Shown here: positions 48,126 to 56,756 of the stretch, piece after piece
Layout: each line of letters starts with the position of its first letter
Numbering within the stretch: the first letter of the stretch is position 1
Source of the DNA: an uncultured Alphaproteobacteria bacterium
GTDB lineage: Bacteria; Pseudomonadota; Alphaproteobacteria; CAAGCB01; CAG-977
DNA: 64,000 nucleotides
Direction: 5' to 3'
NCBI GenBank assembly: GCA_934277945.1
Contig: CAKQWA010000004.1
Location: forward strand, 93,750-157,749
Notes under the pieces: generated by a model
Seen by the model: the letters and a program-made list of their open reading frames with translations, nothing else
Database searches by the model: none
Told to the model about the DNA's origin: nothing
Made by a program: the position numbers and the translations under genes

Positions 48126-49744
48126 TTCATTTGCCCCTTTGACACAATATCCGCCAGATAAGAAACCGGCACAAAAACGATTTCGGGCGGCAGTTCGCCG
48201 TTTTCGCCGCGCGGCTTGAAAGATTCCATCCATTTTTGAATTTCCAAAATGGCAATGGGCGGCGCGGAGGAACGCACAAGCGCGTAGCCTTTTTTCAGCG
48301 CGATGCGGCGCGCCTTTTCCAATTTCGCGCGAATGGCGGCGCGGTAGAATTCTCCGTCCAGCACGACGTCGGGGATCAGGATGTTCGGCGTTTTGCCGGC
48401 GGGCGCGCTCGAACCGCCGACGTACAGCAGGCGGCGCTCGAAAAGTTCTTTCGTGAAATCGTCCAACTGGCTTGTCTGTTCGGAAAACGATTCGCCGATT
48501 GTGCCGGCGACGCCGATGAACGCGGCTTTTTGGGCAAGCACGTCGTGCAGGCGGCGCAAATTTTCACGCTTGGGCAAGCCCGCCACCGCGCCCACGGGAC
48601 CGGGATCGGCGGACGGGAAAACGCCCGTCTGCATCGGAAAGTCCAAAAACGTTTCATGCCCCGCGTTGCGCGCGCTTTCAACGATTTTTTCCACATTCTC
48701 CGCATACGGACTGATCGACAGGGACACGTCGGAAGACAGCGTGTTGATCGCCGCCTGCGTCGTGTTGTCGCGCAAACCCGTGCTTGACAGCAAAACCGCG
48801 ACCACGGGCGTTTTCGGCGGCAAAACGGCGGGCGCGGGACGGCGGTACGAGCCGAAAGGCGTTTTCGTGCCGTTTTTATCTTTGAAAACGTGCGGCAGAC
48901 CGTTTTTGTCCGCCAGTTCGGGAAGCGGTTTCAGCACGGCGAGCGGCGCGATTTGAGGTTCTTCCGTTTTGATGTCGGCGAAATTCGGCAAAGATTCGAC
49001 CAGCCCGCCCTGAATCAAATCCGGAGGCGGCAGTTTGGCGAAACGGTCGAAAACGGGTTCGGGCGCGGTTTCCGGCATATTTTTTTCGATAATCAGCACT
49101 TCCTGTTTTTCGTTTTTGCCGTCCGTTTTTTCATTGACGACGACGGTTTCCTCGACGATTTTTTCCGCCGCGCCGCCGGACACGACCGTCACTTCCTTTT
49201 CGGATTTCACGTTTTCGCGCAATTCGCTTTTTTCGGCGGCGATAACGGGCATTTCGGCGAAAACGTCGTCTTTTTGAGCCGGTTCGACCGATCGGGCGGG
49301 AGCGGATTCAGCCGCGGGTGCTACGGGTTGAGCCGCAAGCGTTGCGGGCGCGGACGCGGATGTCGCGGATGCGGGCGCGGGCTGAACTTCCGGCTTTACG
49401 GGCGCGGCGGGAGTTTCCTTTCCGGCGGGTTGCGCGTCCGGCGCGGGCTGTCCCGCCTGCTTTGAAACGGGCGCGGCGGCTTGTTCCTTTTTCGCCGGTT
49501 GAGCCGCGTCCTTTTGCGCGGAAACAATCGGTTTTTGCGGCGTGATAACGGATTCGGCGACCGTTTTTTTGCCGATGTTCAGGGACAGGCGCGGCGCGTT
49601 GTTCGCCGTGAACGTTTGAAACAGCACGAACGCGAAAAAACAGCAGGACGCGAAGAACACCGCGCCCGAAACCGTCACGGCGCGTTCGGATTTTCTGCGT
49701 CTTTCGTCTTCAAAAGAGGAAAAGTAGTCCATGCCGCCCGTCAT
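48122..49744 (-). CDS. divergent polysaccharide deacetylase family protein (YibQ-like), membrane-anchored
   Basis: A 540-residue protein. One membrane helix near residues 25-45 (GAVFFASCCFFAFVLFQTF) is followed by a ~250-residue Ala/Pro/Glu-rich, low-complexity linker. The C-terminal ~220 residues have the divergent polysaccharide deacetylase (DUF610) pattern: VVAVLLSSTGLRDNTTQAAINTL, SLSISPYA, AGHETFLDFPMQTG, PGPVGAVAGLP and FIGVAGTIGESF. The usual DDG-S-S motif is YVGGSSAP here, so a catalytic Asp may be lost. The conserved envC-ctpA-deacetylase order implies a cell-envelope role. It overlaps ctpA by 4 bases. Confidence 0.85.
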   Translation of the reverse strand: MTGGMDYFSSFEDERRRKSERAVTVSGAVFFASCCFFAFVLFQTFTANNAPRLSLNIGKKTVAESVITPQKPIVSAQKDAAQPAKKEQAAAPVSKQAGQPAPDAQPAGKETPAAPVKPEVQPAPASATSASAPATLAAQPVAPAAESAPARSVEPAQKDDVFAEMPVIAAEKSELRENVKSEKEVTVVSGGAAEKIVEETVVVNEKTDGKNEKQEVLIIEKNMPETAPEPVFDRFAKLPPPDLIQGGLVESLPNFADIKTEEPQIAPLAVLKPLPELADKNGLPHVFKDKNGTKTPFGSYRRPAPAVLPPKTPVVAVLLSSTGLRDNTTQAAINTLSSDVSLSISPYAENVEKIVESARNAGHETFLDFPMQTGVFPSADPGPVGAVAGLPKRENLRRLHDVLAQKAAFIGVAGTIGESFSEQTSQLDDFTKELFERRLLYVGGSSAPAGKTPNILIPDVVLDGEFYRAAIRAKLEKARRIALKKGYALVRSSAPPIAILEIQKWMESFKPRGENGELPPEIVFVPVSYLADIVSKGQMK

Positions 49745-51132
49745 TCCCTGCCCGTCTGATAAATGCCCATGGCGCGCACGATGTCGATCGCGCGTTCAAG
49801 TTGATAGTCTTCGGGCTTTTTGTCTTCGGCTTTCTTTTCGTCGAACGGATCGGGCTCTTTGTCGTTTTTAGCCTTTTTCGCTTTCGCCGTTTTTTTGTCC
49901 TTTTGCGCTTTGGCGTCTTTCTTGTCGCCGTCTTTTTTGCCGTCGGAGGTTTTCTTTTCCAAAGCGTTCGGCAGAACCGCCTCGCCGAAATCGTCGAAAC
50001 GCACGGGGTAGTATTCGACGTGCGCGGGCATGATTTCAATGTCCGGCTTGATGCCCTCCGCCTGAATCGAGCGTCCGGACGGCGTGTAATAGCGCGCGGT
50101 GGTCATTTTAATCGCGCCCAGTTTGTCGCCCGCCTGCACGGGAATGACCGTCTGCACCGACCCTTTGCCAAACGAGCGCACGCCGACGACGACGGCGCGT
50201 TTATGGTCTTGCAATGCGCCCGCGACGATTTCGGAAGCGGAGGCGGAGCCTTCGTTAATCAGCACGACAATCGGCGCGCCGTTTGTCAAATCGCCCTTTT
50301 GCGCGCTGAACCGCTGGATTTCTTCGGAGCGGCGCGGACGGATGGACACGATTTCGCCCTTGTCCAAAAACACGTCGGACACGGAAACCGCCTGATCCAG
50401 CAATCCGCCGGGGTTGTTGCGCAAATCCAGCACATAGCCCGCCGGTTTGCCGTCGTGACGTTTTTGAATTTCCTTGATTTCCTTTTTCAGCATATCGGTC
50501 GTGTTTTCGTTGAACGTGCTGATGCGCAGATAGCCGACGTCGCCCTTGTCTTCGGATTTGACGGAGCGGATTTTGATGATGTCGCGGGTCAGCGTCACGT
50601 CGAACGCGTCGGTGTTGCGGCGGCGGATTGTCAATTTGACTTTCGTGCCGGCGGGTCCGCGCATTTTTTCGACCGCTTCGGTCAGCGTCTGCCCCAGCAC
50701 CGCCGTGTCGTCGATGTGCGTGATGTAATCGTTGCTTTTCAAGCCCGCCTTGAACGCCGGCGTGTCGTCGATCGGGGAAATGATTTTGACCCAGCCGTTG
50801 TCCATCGTGATTTCAATGCCCAAGCCGCCGAATTCGCCTTTCGTCTGCTCCTGCATATCGGCGAACGTTTCGGCGTTCAGATACGACGAATGGGGGTCAA
50901 GCGCGGACAGCATGCCGTTAATGGCGTTTTCCATCAGTTTTTCGTCGGAAACCTCGTCCACATAATCGGTTTTGGCGCGCGAGAACGTTTCGCTGAACAC
51001 GTTCAGGTATTTGTAAATGGAAACATCGGAGGACGCTTTCGCCTTATTTTTCGACACCGGCGCGGCAAGAGCGGCGGACGCGGCGCACAGGGCGAAAGAG
51101 AAAACCACACAAGAAAACAAACGTTTCATCAT
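49741..51132 (-). CDS. ctpA: carboxyl-terminal processing peptidase CtpA (family S41)
   Basis: Periplasmic serine protease with Ser-Lys dyad. The 463 residues: signal peptide MMKRLFSCVVFSFALCAASAALA, PDZ domain (~residues 95-170, GLGIEITMDNGWVKIISPID), and the S41 core with the nucleophile in NEGSASASEIVAGAL and the Lys in VGVRSFGKGSVQTVIPV. The last ~80 residues are a Lys/Asp/Glu-rich tail (KKDGDKKDAKAQKDKKTAKA) before YQLERAIDIVRAMG. Two bases after envC. Confidence 0.94.
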   Translation of the reverse strand: MMKRLFSCVVFSFALCAASAALAAPVSKNKAKASSDVSIYKYLNVFSETFSRAKTDYVDEVSDEKLMENAINGMLSALDPHSSYLNAETFADMQEQTKGEFGGLGIEITMDNGWVKIISPIDDTPAFKAGLKSNDYITHIDDTAVLGQTLTEAVEKMRGPAGTKVKLTIRRRNTDAFDVTLTRDIIKIRSVKSEDKGDVGYLRISTFNENTTDMLKKEIKEIQKRHDGKPAGYVLDLRNNPGGLLDQAVSVSDVFLDKGEIVSIRPRRSEEIQRFSAQKGDLTNGAPIVVLINEGSASASEIVAGALQDHKRAVVVGVRSFGKGSVQTVIPVQAGDKLGAIKMTTARYYTPSGRSIQAEGIKPDIEIMPAHVEYYPVRFDDFGEAVLPNALEKKTSDGKKDGDKKDAKAQKDKKTAKAKKAKNDKEPDPFDEKKAEDKKPEDYQLERAIDIVRAMGIYQTGRE

Positions 51133-51134
51133 TT

Positions 51135-52304
51135 TTATCCTTTTTTACTGTCCAGCCAGAAAGCAGGGTTGACGGGCAGACCGTTTTTACGCACTTCGAC
51201 GTACAGAACGGGCTTTGCCGCGCCCGCCATGACGCCGACGGGCTCCCCCGCCAGCAAGGACTGACCGACGGACGTGTCCAGACGCCCCAGCCCCGCCAGC
51301 AATGTATGATAACCGTCTCCGTGCTCAATAATCAAGAGTTCTCCGTATCCGCGAAAGGGACCGGCGAACAAAACCTGCCCGTCGTACGGGGAAACGACCT
51401 GCGCGTTCGAGCGCGTCGCAATGGAAATGCCCTTCGCTTTGCCGCCGCCGTCCGTCTTGTCGCCGAATTTCGTGACGATTCTGCCTTTGACGGGATACGG
51501 GATGTTGCCTTTCGCGGACATGAACGCGCCCGTTTGTTCCGGCACGCTTGCGGAGCGCTGTTTTTTGCGCAGTTTGCTTTCGCGGTCCAAACGCGCCAGC
51601 AGGTCTTTCAAGTCGCTCGCCTGCTTCGCCAAATCTTCGGCTTCCTTGCGCGCCCGTGAACTTTCCGATTCAAACGCGGACTGCAATTTCGTCTTTTGGC
51701 GAATCAGTTCGTCCATGTCGCGCCGCTTCGCCGCCAGATTCTTCGCCGTTTTGCGAATGCCGGCGGATTGCGCGCGAATCGCGCCCGTCAAAGACGCGAC
51801 CAAATCCAAATCGCGTTTCAGCCCCTCGGTCGAATACTCCAAACGCGGCACGGCTTCGCGCAAAAGCAACGCGCTACGGAGCGTGTCCTGCGGGCTGAGC
51901 GGCTGAATCAGCAGGGCTTCGGTCGGCTTCCACGCCAGCGTTTGCAGGGCGGCAAGCACGCGGATGCGCTGTTCCTGACGCAGTTGCAGGCGTTTTTTAA
52001 TGTTTTCCTGCCGCATTTCCAACTCCGCCAATTTTTGTTCCAGCCGGTTCAGGCTTTCCTCCTGTTCCTGCACGGAGCGGGCGGCGCCGACCATTTTTTT
52101 GCGCACGTCCAGAATTTCCCTGCTGACCTGTTCGGCTTTTTTATGCAGTTTTTCCTGTTCAAAGCGCGCTTTGGCAATTTGCGAATTCACGCGCGAAAGT
52201 TCGGATTTCGCGGCGGCGGGATTTTGAGAGGCGACGGACGGCGCGCAGGAAAGAAAAACGATTCCCGCAAGCAAAAAAGCCGCCGTCCGTTGTCGTGTAA
52301 GCAT
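51135..52304 (-). CDS. envC: murein hydrolase activator EnvC-like (degenerate M23/LytM)
   Basis: Periplasmic protein that activates amidases at the division site. The 389 residues: signal peptide MLTRQRTAAFLLAGIVFLSCAPSVA, long coiled coil (~residues 30-240, QIAKARFEQEKLHKKAEQVS), and a C-terminal LytM domain. The zinc ligands of active M23 peptidases are absent: GISIATRSNAQVVSPYDGQV lacks the first-site His, and the HxH motif is replaced by YVEVRKNG. So it is an activator, not an enzyme. It lies between gpmI and ctpA, the conserved position in alphaproteobacteria. Confidence 0.9.
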   Translation of the reverse strand: MLTRQRTAAFLLAGIVFLSCAPSVASQNPAAAKSELSRVNSQIAKARFEQEKLHKKAEQVSREILDVRKKMVGAARSVQEQEESLNRLEQKLAELEMRQENIKKRLQLRQEQRIRVLAALQTLAWKPTEALLIQPLSPQDTLRSALLLREAVPRLEYSTEGLKRDLDLVASLTGAIRAQSAGIRKTAKNLAAKRRDMDELIRQKTKLQSAFESESSRARKEAEDLAKQASDLKDLLARLDRESKLRKKQRSASVPEQTGAFMSAKGNIPYPVKGRIVTKFGDKTDGGGKAKGISIATRSNAQVVSPYDGQVLFAGPFRGYGELLIIEHGDGYHTLLAGLGRLDTSVGQSLLAGEPVGVMAGAAKPVLYVEVRKNGLPVNPAFWLDSKKG

Positions 52305-52309
52305 CGCCG

Positions 52310-53863
52310 TTATTTTTTGACAATCAGCGATTTGCCTGTCATTTCCGCAGGCTGCGGCAGGTTCAGCAGTTCCAGCAAAGTCGGCGCCAGATCCGCCAGA
52401 CGACCGCCGTCGCGCAAAGCCAAATCCGCCGGCGCGTTGAACAAAACGGCGGGGACTTCAAACGTCGTGTGCGCGGTGTAGGGCGCGCCCGTCTTTTCGT
52501 CGACCATCATTTCGCAGTTGCCGTGATCCGCCGTGACCAGCATCACGCCGCCGACGTCCTTGATCGCCTTTTCCAAGCGTCCCAAGCATTTGTCGACCGC
52601 TTCCGTCGCTTTGACGGCGGCTTCCATAATGCCCGTGTGACCGACCATGTCGCCGTTCGCAAAGTTCACGATAATCACGTCGAATTTCTGTTTTTCAATC
52701 ACGTCGACCAAAGCGTCGCACACCAAGTATGCGCTCATTTCGGGCTGCAAATCGTACGTCGCGACTTTCGGGGACGGAATCAAAATGCGTTCTTCGCCTT
52801 TGAACAGTTTTTCCTCGCCGCCGTTGAAGAAGAACGTGACGTGCGCGTATTTTTCCGTTTCGGCAATGCGCAACTGGCTCAATCCCGCGTTGGAAACGAC
52901 TTCGCCGAAGATGTTTTTCAACTGTTCGGGCGGATAAATCGGTTTGACGAAGCGGTTGTGGTCGGCGGAGTATTCCGTCATGCCGACAACGGCGCAGAAA
53001 TCGACCGTTTTGTCGCGCGGCGCCTTTTCAAAAGCCTTGTCCGCCAGAATGTACATGATTTCGCGGGCGCGGTCGGCGCGGAAATTCGCGAACAACAGCG
53101 CGTCGCCGTCGTTCATGCCCTTGTAATCGCCGATAACGCACGGCACAACGAATTCGTCGTAGAATTTCGGACCTTTGGCGTAGGATTTTTCAATCGCTTC
53201 GACGGCCGTGGCGGCTTTTTCGCCCTCGCCTTTCATCATGGCGTTGTAGGCGAGCGTCACGCGTTCCCAGCGGTTGTCGCGGTCCATGGCGTAAAAGCGT
53301 CCGGAAACCGTCGCGATTTTGACGTTTTTCAAATCCGCCGTCTGCGATTCGAATTCCTTGACGTAACCCAAAGCGGAATCGGGCGGCACGTCGCGTCCGT
53401 CCAAGAAAGCGTGCACGGCGACCTTGATGCCGTTTTCGTCCAGAATCTTCGCCAAAGCGATGATGTGATTCATGTGCGAATGAACGCCGCCGGGGCTCAT
53501 CAAGCCCATCAAATGACAAGTGCCGTGCGATTTTTTCAACGCGGCGACCAGTTCCTCGACGGCGGGGCGATGCGCCAGAGAGCCGTCCGCTACCGCTTGG
53601 TCGATTTTCGGCAGATCCTGCATGACGATGCGGCCTGCGCCGATGTTCGTGTGACCGACTTCGGAGTTGCCCATCTGTCCGGCGGGCAAGCCGACGTCCA
53701 GCCCCGACGTTTTAATCAGCGTGTTGGGATATTCGGCGACCAAAGCGTGCCAGTTGGGCGTGTTGCCCGTTTCAATGGCGTTGAAGTTTTTATTCGCGCG
53801 GTGTCCCCAGCCGTCCAAAATGCACAGCATGACGGGACGGGGTCTTTTGTTTTCCTGATTCAT
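52310..53863 (-). CDS. gpmI: 2,3-bisphosphoglycerate-independent phosphoglycerate mutase
   Basis: Mn-dependent glycolytic mutase interconverting 3- and 2-phosphoglycerate. The 517 residues include PVMLCILDGWGHR (metal Asp), the phosphorylated Ser loop QMGNSEVGHTNIGAGRIVMQDL, AFLDGRDVPP, and the second metal cluster NFANGDMVGHTG and VTADHGNCE. Length is normal. With gap and pgk it completes a lower-glycolysis set within the window. Confidence 0.97.
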   Translation of the reverse strand: MNQENKRPRPVMLCILDGWGHRANKNFNAIETGNTPNWHALVAEYPNTLIKTSGLDVGLPAGQMGNSEVGHTNIGAGRIVMQDLPKIDQAVADGSLAHRPAVEELVAALKKSHGTCHLMGLMSPGGVHSHMNHIIALAKILDENGIKVAVHAFLDGRDVPPDSALGYVKEFESQTADLKNVKIATVSGRFYAMDRDNRWERVTLAYNAMMKGEGEKAATAVEAIEKSYAKGPKFYDEFVVPCVIGDYKGMNDGDALLFANFRADRAREIMYILADKAFEKAPRDKTVDFCAVVGMTEYSADHNRFVKPIYPPEQLKNIFGEVVSNAGLSQLRIAETEKYAHVTFFFNGGEEKLFKGEERILIPSPKVATYDLQPEMSAYLVCDALVDVIEKQKFDVIIVNFANGDMVGHTGIMEAAVKATEAVDKCLGRLEKAIKDVGGVMLVTADHGNCEMMVDEKTGAPYTAHTTFEVPAVLFNAPADLALRDGGRLADLAPTLLELLNLPQPAEMTGKSLIVKK

Positions 53864-53944
53864 GAACGTTCTCCGTTATAAAAAAATTTCGTGAAAGGAA
53901 TATAATACAAAACTTCGCGTTTGACACCCTGAAAATTCGGTTCA

Positions 53945-53974
53945 TACAAAAAAAGCGGGACGAAAATCCCGCTT
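53945..53974 (-). terminator. rlmH terminator
   Basis: On the minus strand AGCGGGA/TCCCGCT with TTTTCG loop and a T tail, immediately after the rlmH stop. It separates the obgE-rlmH part from gpmI. Confidence 0.82.
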
Positions 53975-53978
53975 GTTT

Positions 53979-54437
53979 CTACGCCCGATGATACGGGTGT
54001 CCGTCCAGAATCGTCTGCGCGCGGTACACCTGTTCGGCAAGCAGGACGCGCGCCAGAAAATGCGGCCACGTCATTTGTCCGAACGACAAAAGCATATCGG
54101 CTTTCGCGCGCACGAAATCGGGATGCCCGTCCGCCCCGCCGATTAAAAAGCATACGCACGGCGCGCCGCCGTCCTCGTATTTGCGCATGACGCGCGCGAA
54201 ATCGACCGACGGCATGGTTTTGCCGCGTTCGTCCATGACGACGATTTTCGCCCCCGACGGCACGCTTTCAAGCAGCATTTCACCCTCGCGGCGCATCCGT
54301 TCCTCTTTGGACGACGCTTTTTTGTCCTCGAACTCCCTGATGACGATTTTGCGGCGCGTCTGTTTGACGTACTTGTCTATCAGGTCTTTTTCGGGCGACG
54401 GCTTGATGCGACCGATCGCGCTGATCTGCACGTCCAA
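53979..54437 (-). CDS. rlmH: 23S rRNA (pseudouridine-1915-N3)-methyltransferase
   Basis: SPOUT methyltransferase acting on assembled ribosomes. The 152 residues start at TTG 54437 (MDVQISAIGRIKPSPEKDLI), with AAGGA 8 bases upstream and the rsfS stop 4 bases before; a longer frame has no support. Family signatures: VVMDERGKTMPSVDFA, CFLIGGADGHP (the SAM knot), and the conserved end WPHFLARVLLAEQVYRAQTILDGHPYHRA. The order nadD-rsfS-rlmH is widespread. Confidence 0.94.
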   Translation of the reverse strand: MDVQISAIGRIKPSPEKDLIDKYVKQTRRKIVIREFEDKKASSKEERMRREGEMLLESVPSGAKIVVMDERGKTMPSVDFARVMRKYEDGGAPCVCFLIGGADGHPDFVRAKADMLLSFGQMTWPHFLARVLLAEQVYRAQTILDGHPYHRA

Positions 54438-54441
54438 GGCG

Positions 54442-54921
54442 TTATTCCTTTTCCGGCGTTTCCTCGCCCCAGAGTTCTTCGATGCGGTACATATCGCGCG
54501 CTTCGGGGGTAAAGACGTGCACAATCACGTCGCCCGCGTCCGCAATGACCCATTCGCCTACGTCCTCGCCTTCCAGCGTCGTTTTCACGCCCGCCTTTTT
54601 CAATTTCGTCTGCACCTGTTCCGCCAGAGCGCACACATGGCGCGGCGAACGCCCCGTCGCGACGACCAAGAAATCGGCAAGCGCGGATTTCCCAGTCAAA
54701 TCAATCGTCACGATGTTTTCGGCTTTGCCCGAAGAAAGCGTTTTCACGGCGAACTGCGCGACCTTTTCAATTTCGGGCGAGTCTTTTTCGACGGATTTCT
54801 TTTGAATTTTTTTCTTTTCTTTCAGCAGTTTTTTGACCGTTTTTTCAACGGTTTTCTTAATTTCCTTTTTTGTTTCCTTTTTGGCTTTCTTTTCTTCTTT
54901 TTCCTGCGTTTTTTTAACCAT
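54442..54921 (-). CDS. rsfS: ribosome silencing factor RsfS with a Lys-rich N-terminal extension
   Basis: Binds L14 and blocks subunit joining in stationary phase. The core (~residues 50-155) is IEKVAQFAVKTLSSGKAENIVTIDL, DFLVVATGRSPRHVCALAEQV, EGEDVGEWVIADAGDVIVHVFTPEARDMYRIEELWG. Residues 2-48 form an extension made almost wholly of Lys, Glu, Thr and Val (MVKKTQEKEEKKAKKETKKE), not part of the family, which typically starts at the core. Length is 159 against roughly 105-120 usual residues. It starts 4 bases after nadD. Confidence 0.92.
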   Translation of the reverse strand: MVKKTQEKEEKKAKKETKKEIKKTVEKTVKKLLKEKKKIQKKSVEKDSPEIEKVAQFAVKTLSSGKAENIVTIDLTGKSALADFLVVATGRSPRHVCALAEQVQTKLKKAGVKTTLEGEDVGEWVIADAGDVIVHVFTPEARDMYRIEELWGEETPEKE

Positions 54922-54925
54922 GACC

Positions 54926-55534
54926 TTACTCCGTCAACAATTTGTTTTTCTTGCGGATCGCCGTCGAGGACGCCGCGTGCCGCCCGATTTTCAGATACAC
55001 CCACGCGGGCGGCTTCATGCGCGCCAGACTTCCCGCGCACGCCTCGTTCGCCCTGTACGCCGCAAAGCGACGCGCCGCTTTCGAGCGCAATCCTTTTAAA
55101 GCATAATTCCCCCGCGCGAAAATCGCAACAGGAAGCAGACGCATCAGCGTTTCATATTTATACCAGCGGTGCAGTTCCGTCAAAATGTCCGCGCCGACCA
55201 GCCAGACGAAATCCGTATCGGGATACGCTTTTTGCAACGCTTCGATCGTGTCGACGCTTTTGCGCGTGCCGACGCGGTTTTCAAAATCCGACACAATGAT
55301 TTTGCGGTTGTTCGCCACTTTCCGCGCCGTTTCCAGCCGCGTGCCGTATTCCGCCATGTCTTTCGCCTGTTTGAACGGATTGAGCGGCGCGACCAGCCAC
55401 CACACTTCGTCCAAGCGGAGCAGACGCATCGCTTTCAAGGACAAATGGCGGTGACCGGCGTGCGCGGGATTAAACGACCCGCCGAGCAGACCGACTTTTT
55501 TGCGCCTTGACCTAAGCCCGAATCTGACCCGCAC
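54926..55534 (-). CDS. nadD: nicotinate-nucleotide adenylyltransferase
   Basis: Makes deamido-NAD from NaMN and ATP. The 202 residues begin at GTG 55534, which lies 23 bases inside the end of proA. VGLLGGSFNPAHAGHRHLSLKAM holds the (H/T)xGH nucleotidyltransferase motif as HAGH. WWLVAPLNPFK, DFVWLVGADILTELHRWYKYETLM and the C-terminal ASSTAIRKK are as expected. The overlap with proA indicates coupling. Confidence 0.93.
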   Translation of the reverse strand: MRVRFGLRSRRKKVGLLGGSFNPAHAGHRHLSLKAMRLLRLDEVWWLVAPLNPFKQAKDMAEYGTRLETARKVANNRKIIVSDFENRVGTRKSVDTIEALQKAYPDTDFVWLVGADILTELHRWYKYETLMRLLPVAIFARGNYALKGLRSKAARRFAAYRANEACAGSLARMKPPAWVYLKIGRHAASSTAIRKKNKLLTE

Positions 55535-56756
55535 CGCGCACCTGATATTTAAACGTGGTCAACTGTTCCAGTCCGATGGGACCCCGCGCGTGCAGACGCC
55601 CCGTCGCAATGCCGATTTCCGCGCCCATGCCGAATTCGCCGCCGTCGCAGAACTGCGTCGACGCGTTGCGCATGACGACCGCGCTGTCCACCCGATTCAA
55701 GAATTTTTCGGCGGCTTCGTCGTCGTTCGTGATAATCGCTTCGGTGTGATGCGAACTGTGCGCCGCGATGTGCGCGATTGCTTCGTCGATGTTTTCCACC
55801 GTTTTCACGGACACGACCGCCGCCAGATATTCGGTGTCCCAATCTTCCTCAACGGCGGGCTTGACGCGGGAATCGAGCGCGCAAACGGCTTCGTCGCCGC
55901 GCACTTCGCACCCTTTCGCCAGCAAATCGTCCAGAACGCCCTTAAACACGGAATTCAAAGCCGCCCCGTCGACCAAGATTGTTTCGGTCGAATTGCACGT
56001 TCCCGTGCGGCGCAGTTTCGCGTTGACGGCAATCTCGCGCGCCATGCGCGCGTCCGCCTTTTCGTGAATGTAGGTGTGGCAGATGCCGTTCAAATGCTTG
56101 AACATCGGGATTTTGCTTTCGCGCGAAATGCGTTCGATCAGCGATTTGCCTCCGCGCGGCACAATCACGTCGATGTATTGATCCAGTTGCAGCATTTCGC
56201 CGACGGCGGCGCGATCCGTCGTGCCGACCGCCTGAATGCAATCTTCGGGCAACCCCGCCTCTTTCAAAGCCTGACGCAACAGCGACACCAAAATCTGCGA
56301 CGAATGAAAACTGTCCGAACCGCCGCGCAAAATGACCGCGTTGCCGGATTTGAAACACAAAGCCCCCGCGTCCGCCGTCACGTTCGGGCGCGCTTCGTAA
56401 ATCACGCCGATAACGCCCAGCGGCGTCGCCACGCGCGTGATTTGCAATCCGTTCGGGCGCGTCCATTGCGCCAAAATGCGACCGACGGGGTCGGGCAAAG
56501 CCGCAATTTCGTCCAAGCCTTTCGCAATCGCCTCCACGCGTTCGGGCGTTAAAAGCAGACGGTCGCGCATTGCCGGCGACGTTTCGGGTTTCAGCGCGTC
56601 CATGTCCTTTTTGTTTTCCGCCAAGATGCTTTCCGCGTTGGCGCGCACGGCTTTCGCCGCCAGAACCAGCACCCTGTCCTTGATTGCGCGGTCGGCGCAC
56701 GCCAGCACCGCCGCCGCCCGTTTCGCCTTTTTGCCGATTTCTTCCAACATTGTCAT
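55512..56756 (-). CDS. proA: gamma-glutamyl phosphate reductase
   Basis: Second step of proline synthesis, an aldehyde-dehydrogenase-fold enzyme. The 414 residues include LQITRVATPLGVIGVIYEARPNVT, GNAVILRGGSDS, the catalytic Cys in LRRTGTCNSTETILVD, DLLAKGCEVRGDE and NASTQFCDGGEFGMGAEIGIATGRLHARGP. It overlaps proB by 4 bases. Confidence 0.96.
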   Translation of the reverse strand: MTMLEEIGKKAKRAAAVLACADRAIKDRVLVLAAKAVRANAESILAENKKDMDALKPETSPAMRDRLLLTPERVEAIAKGLDEIAALPDPVGRILAQWTRPNGLQITRVATPLGVIGVIYEARPNVTADAGALCFKSGNAVILRGGSDSFHSSQILVSLLRQALKEAGLPEDCIQAVGTTDRAAVGEMLQLDQYIDVIVPRGGKSLIERISRESKIPMFKHLNGICHTYIHEKADARMAREIAVNAKLRRTGTCNSTETILVDGAALNSVFKGVLDDLLAKGCEVRGDEAVCALDSRVKPAVEEDWDTEYLAAVVSVKTVENIDEAIAHIAAHSSHHTEAIITNDDEAAEKFLNRVDSAVVMRNASTQFCDGGEFGMGAEIGIATGRLHARGPIGLEQLTTFKYQVRGAGQIRA

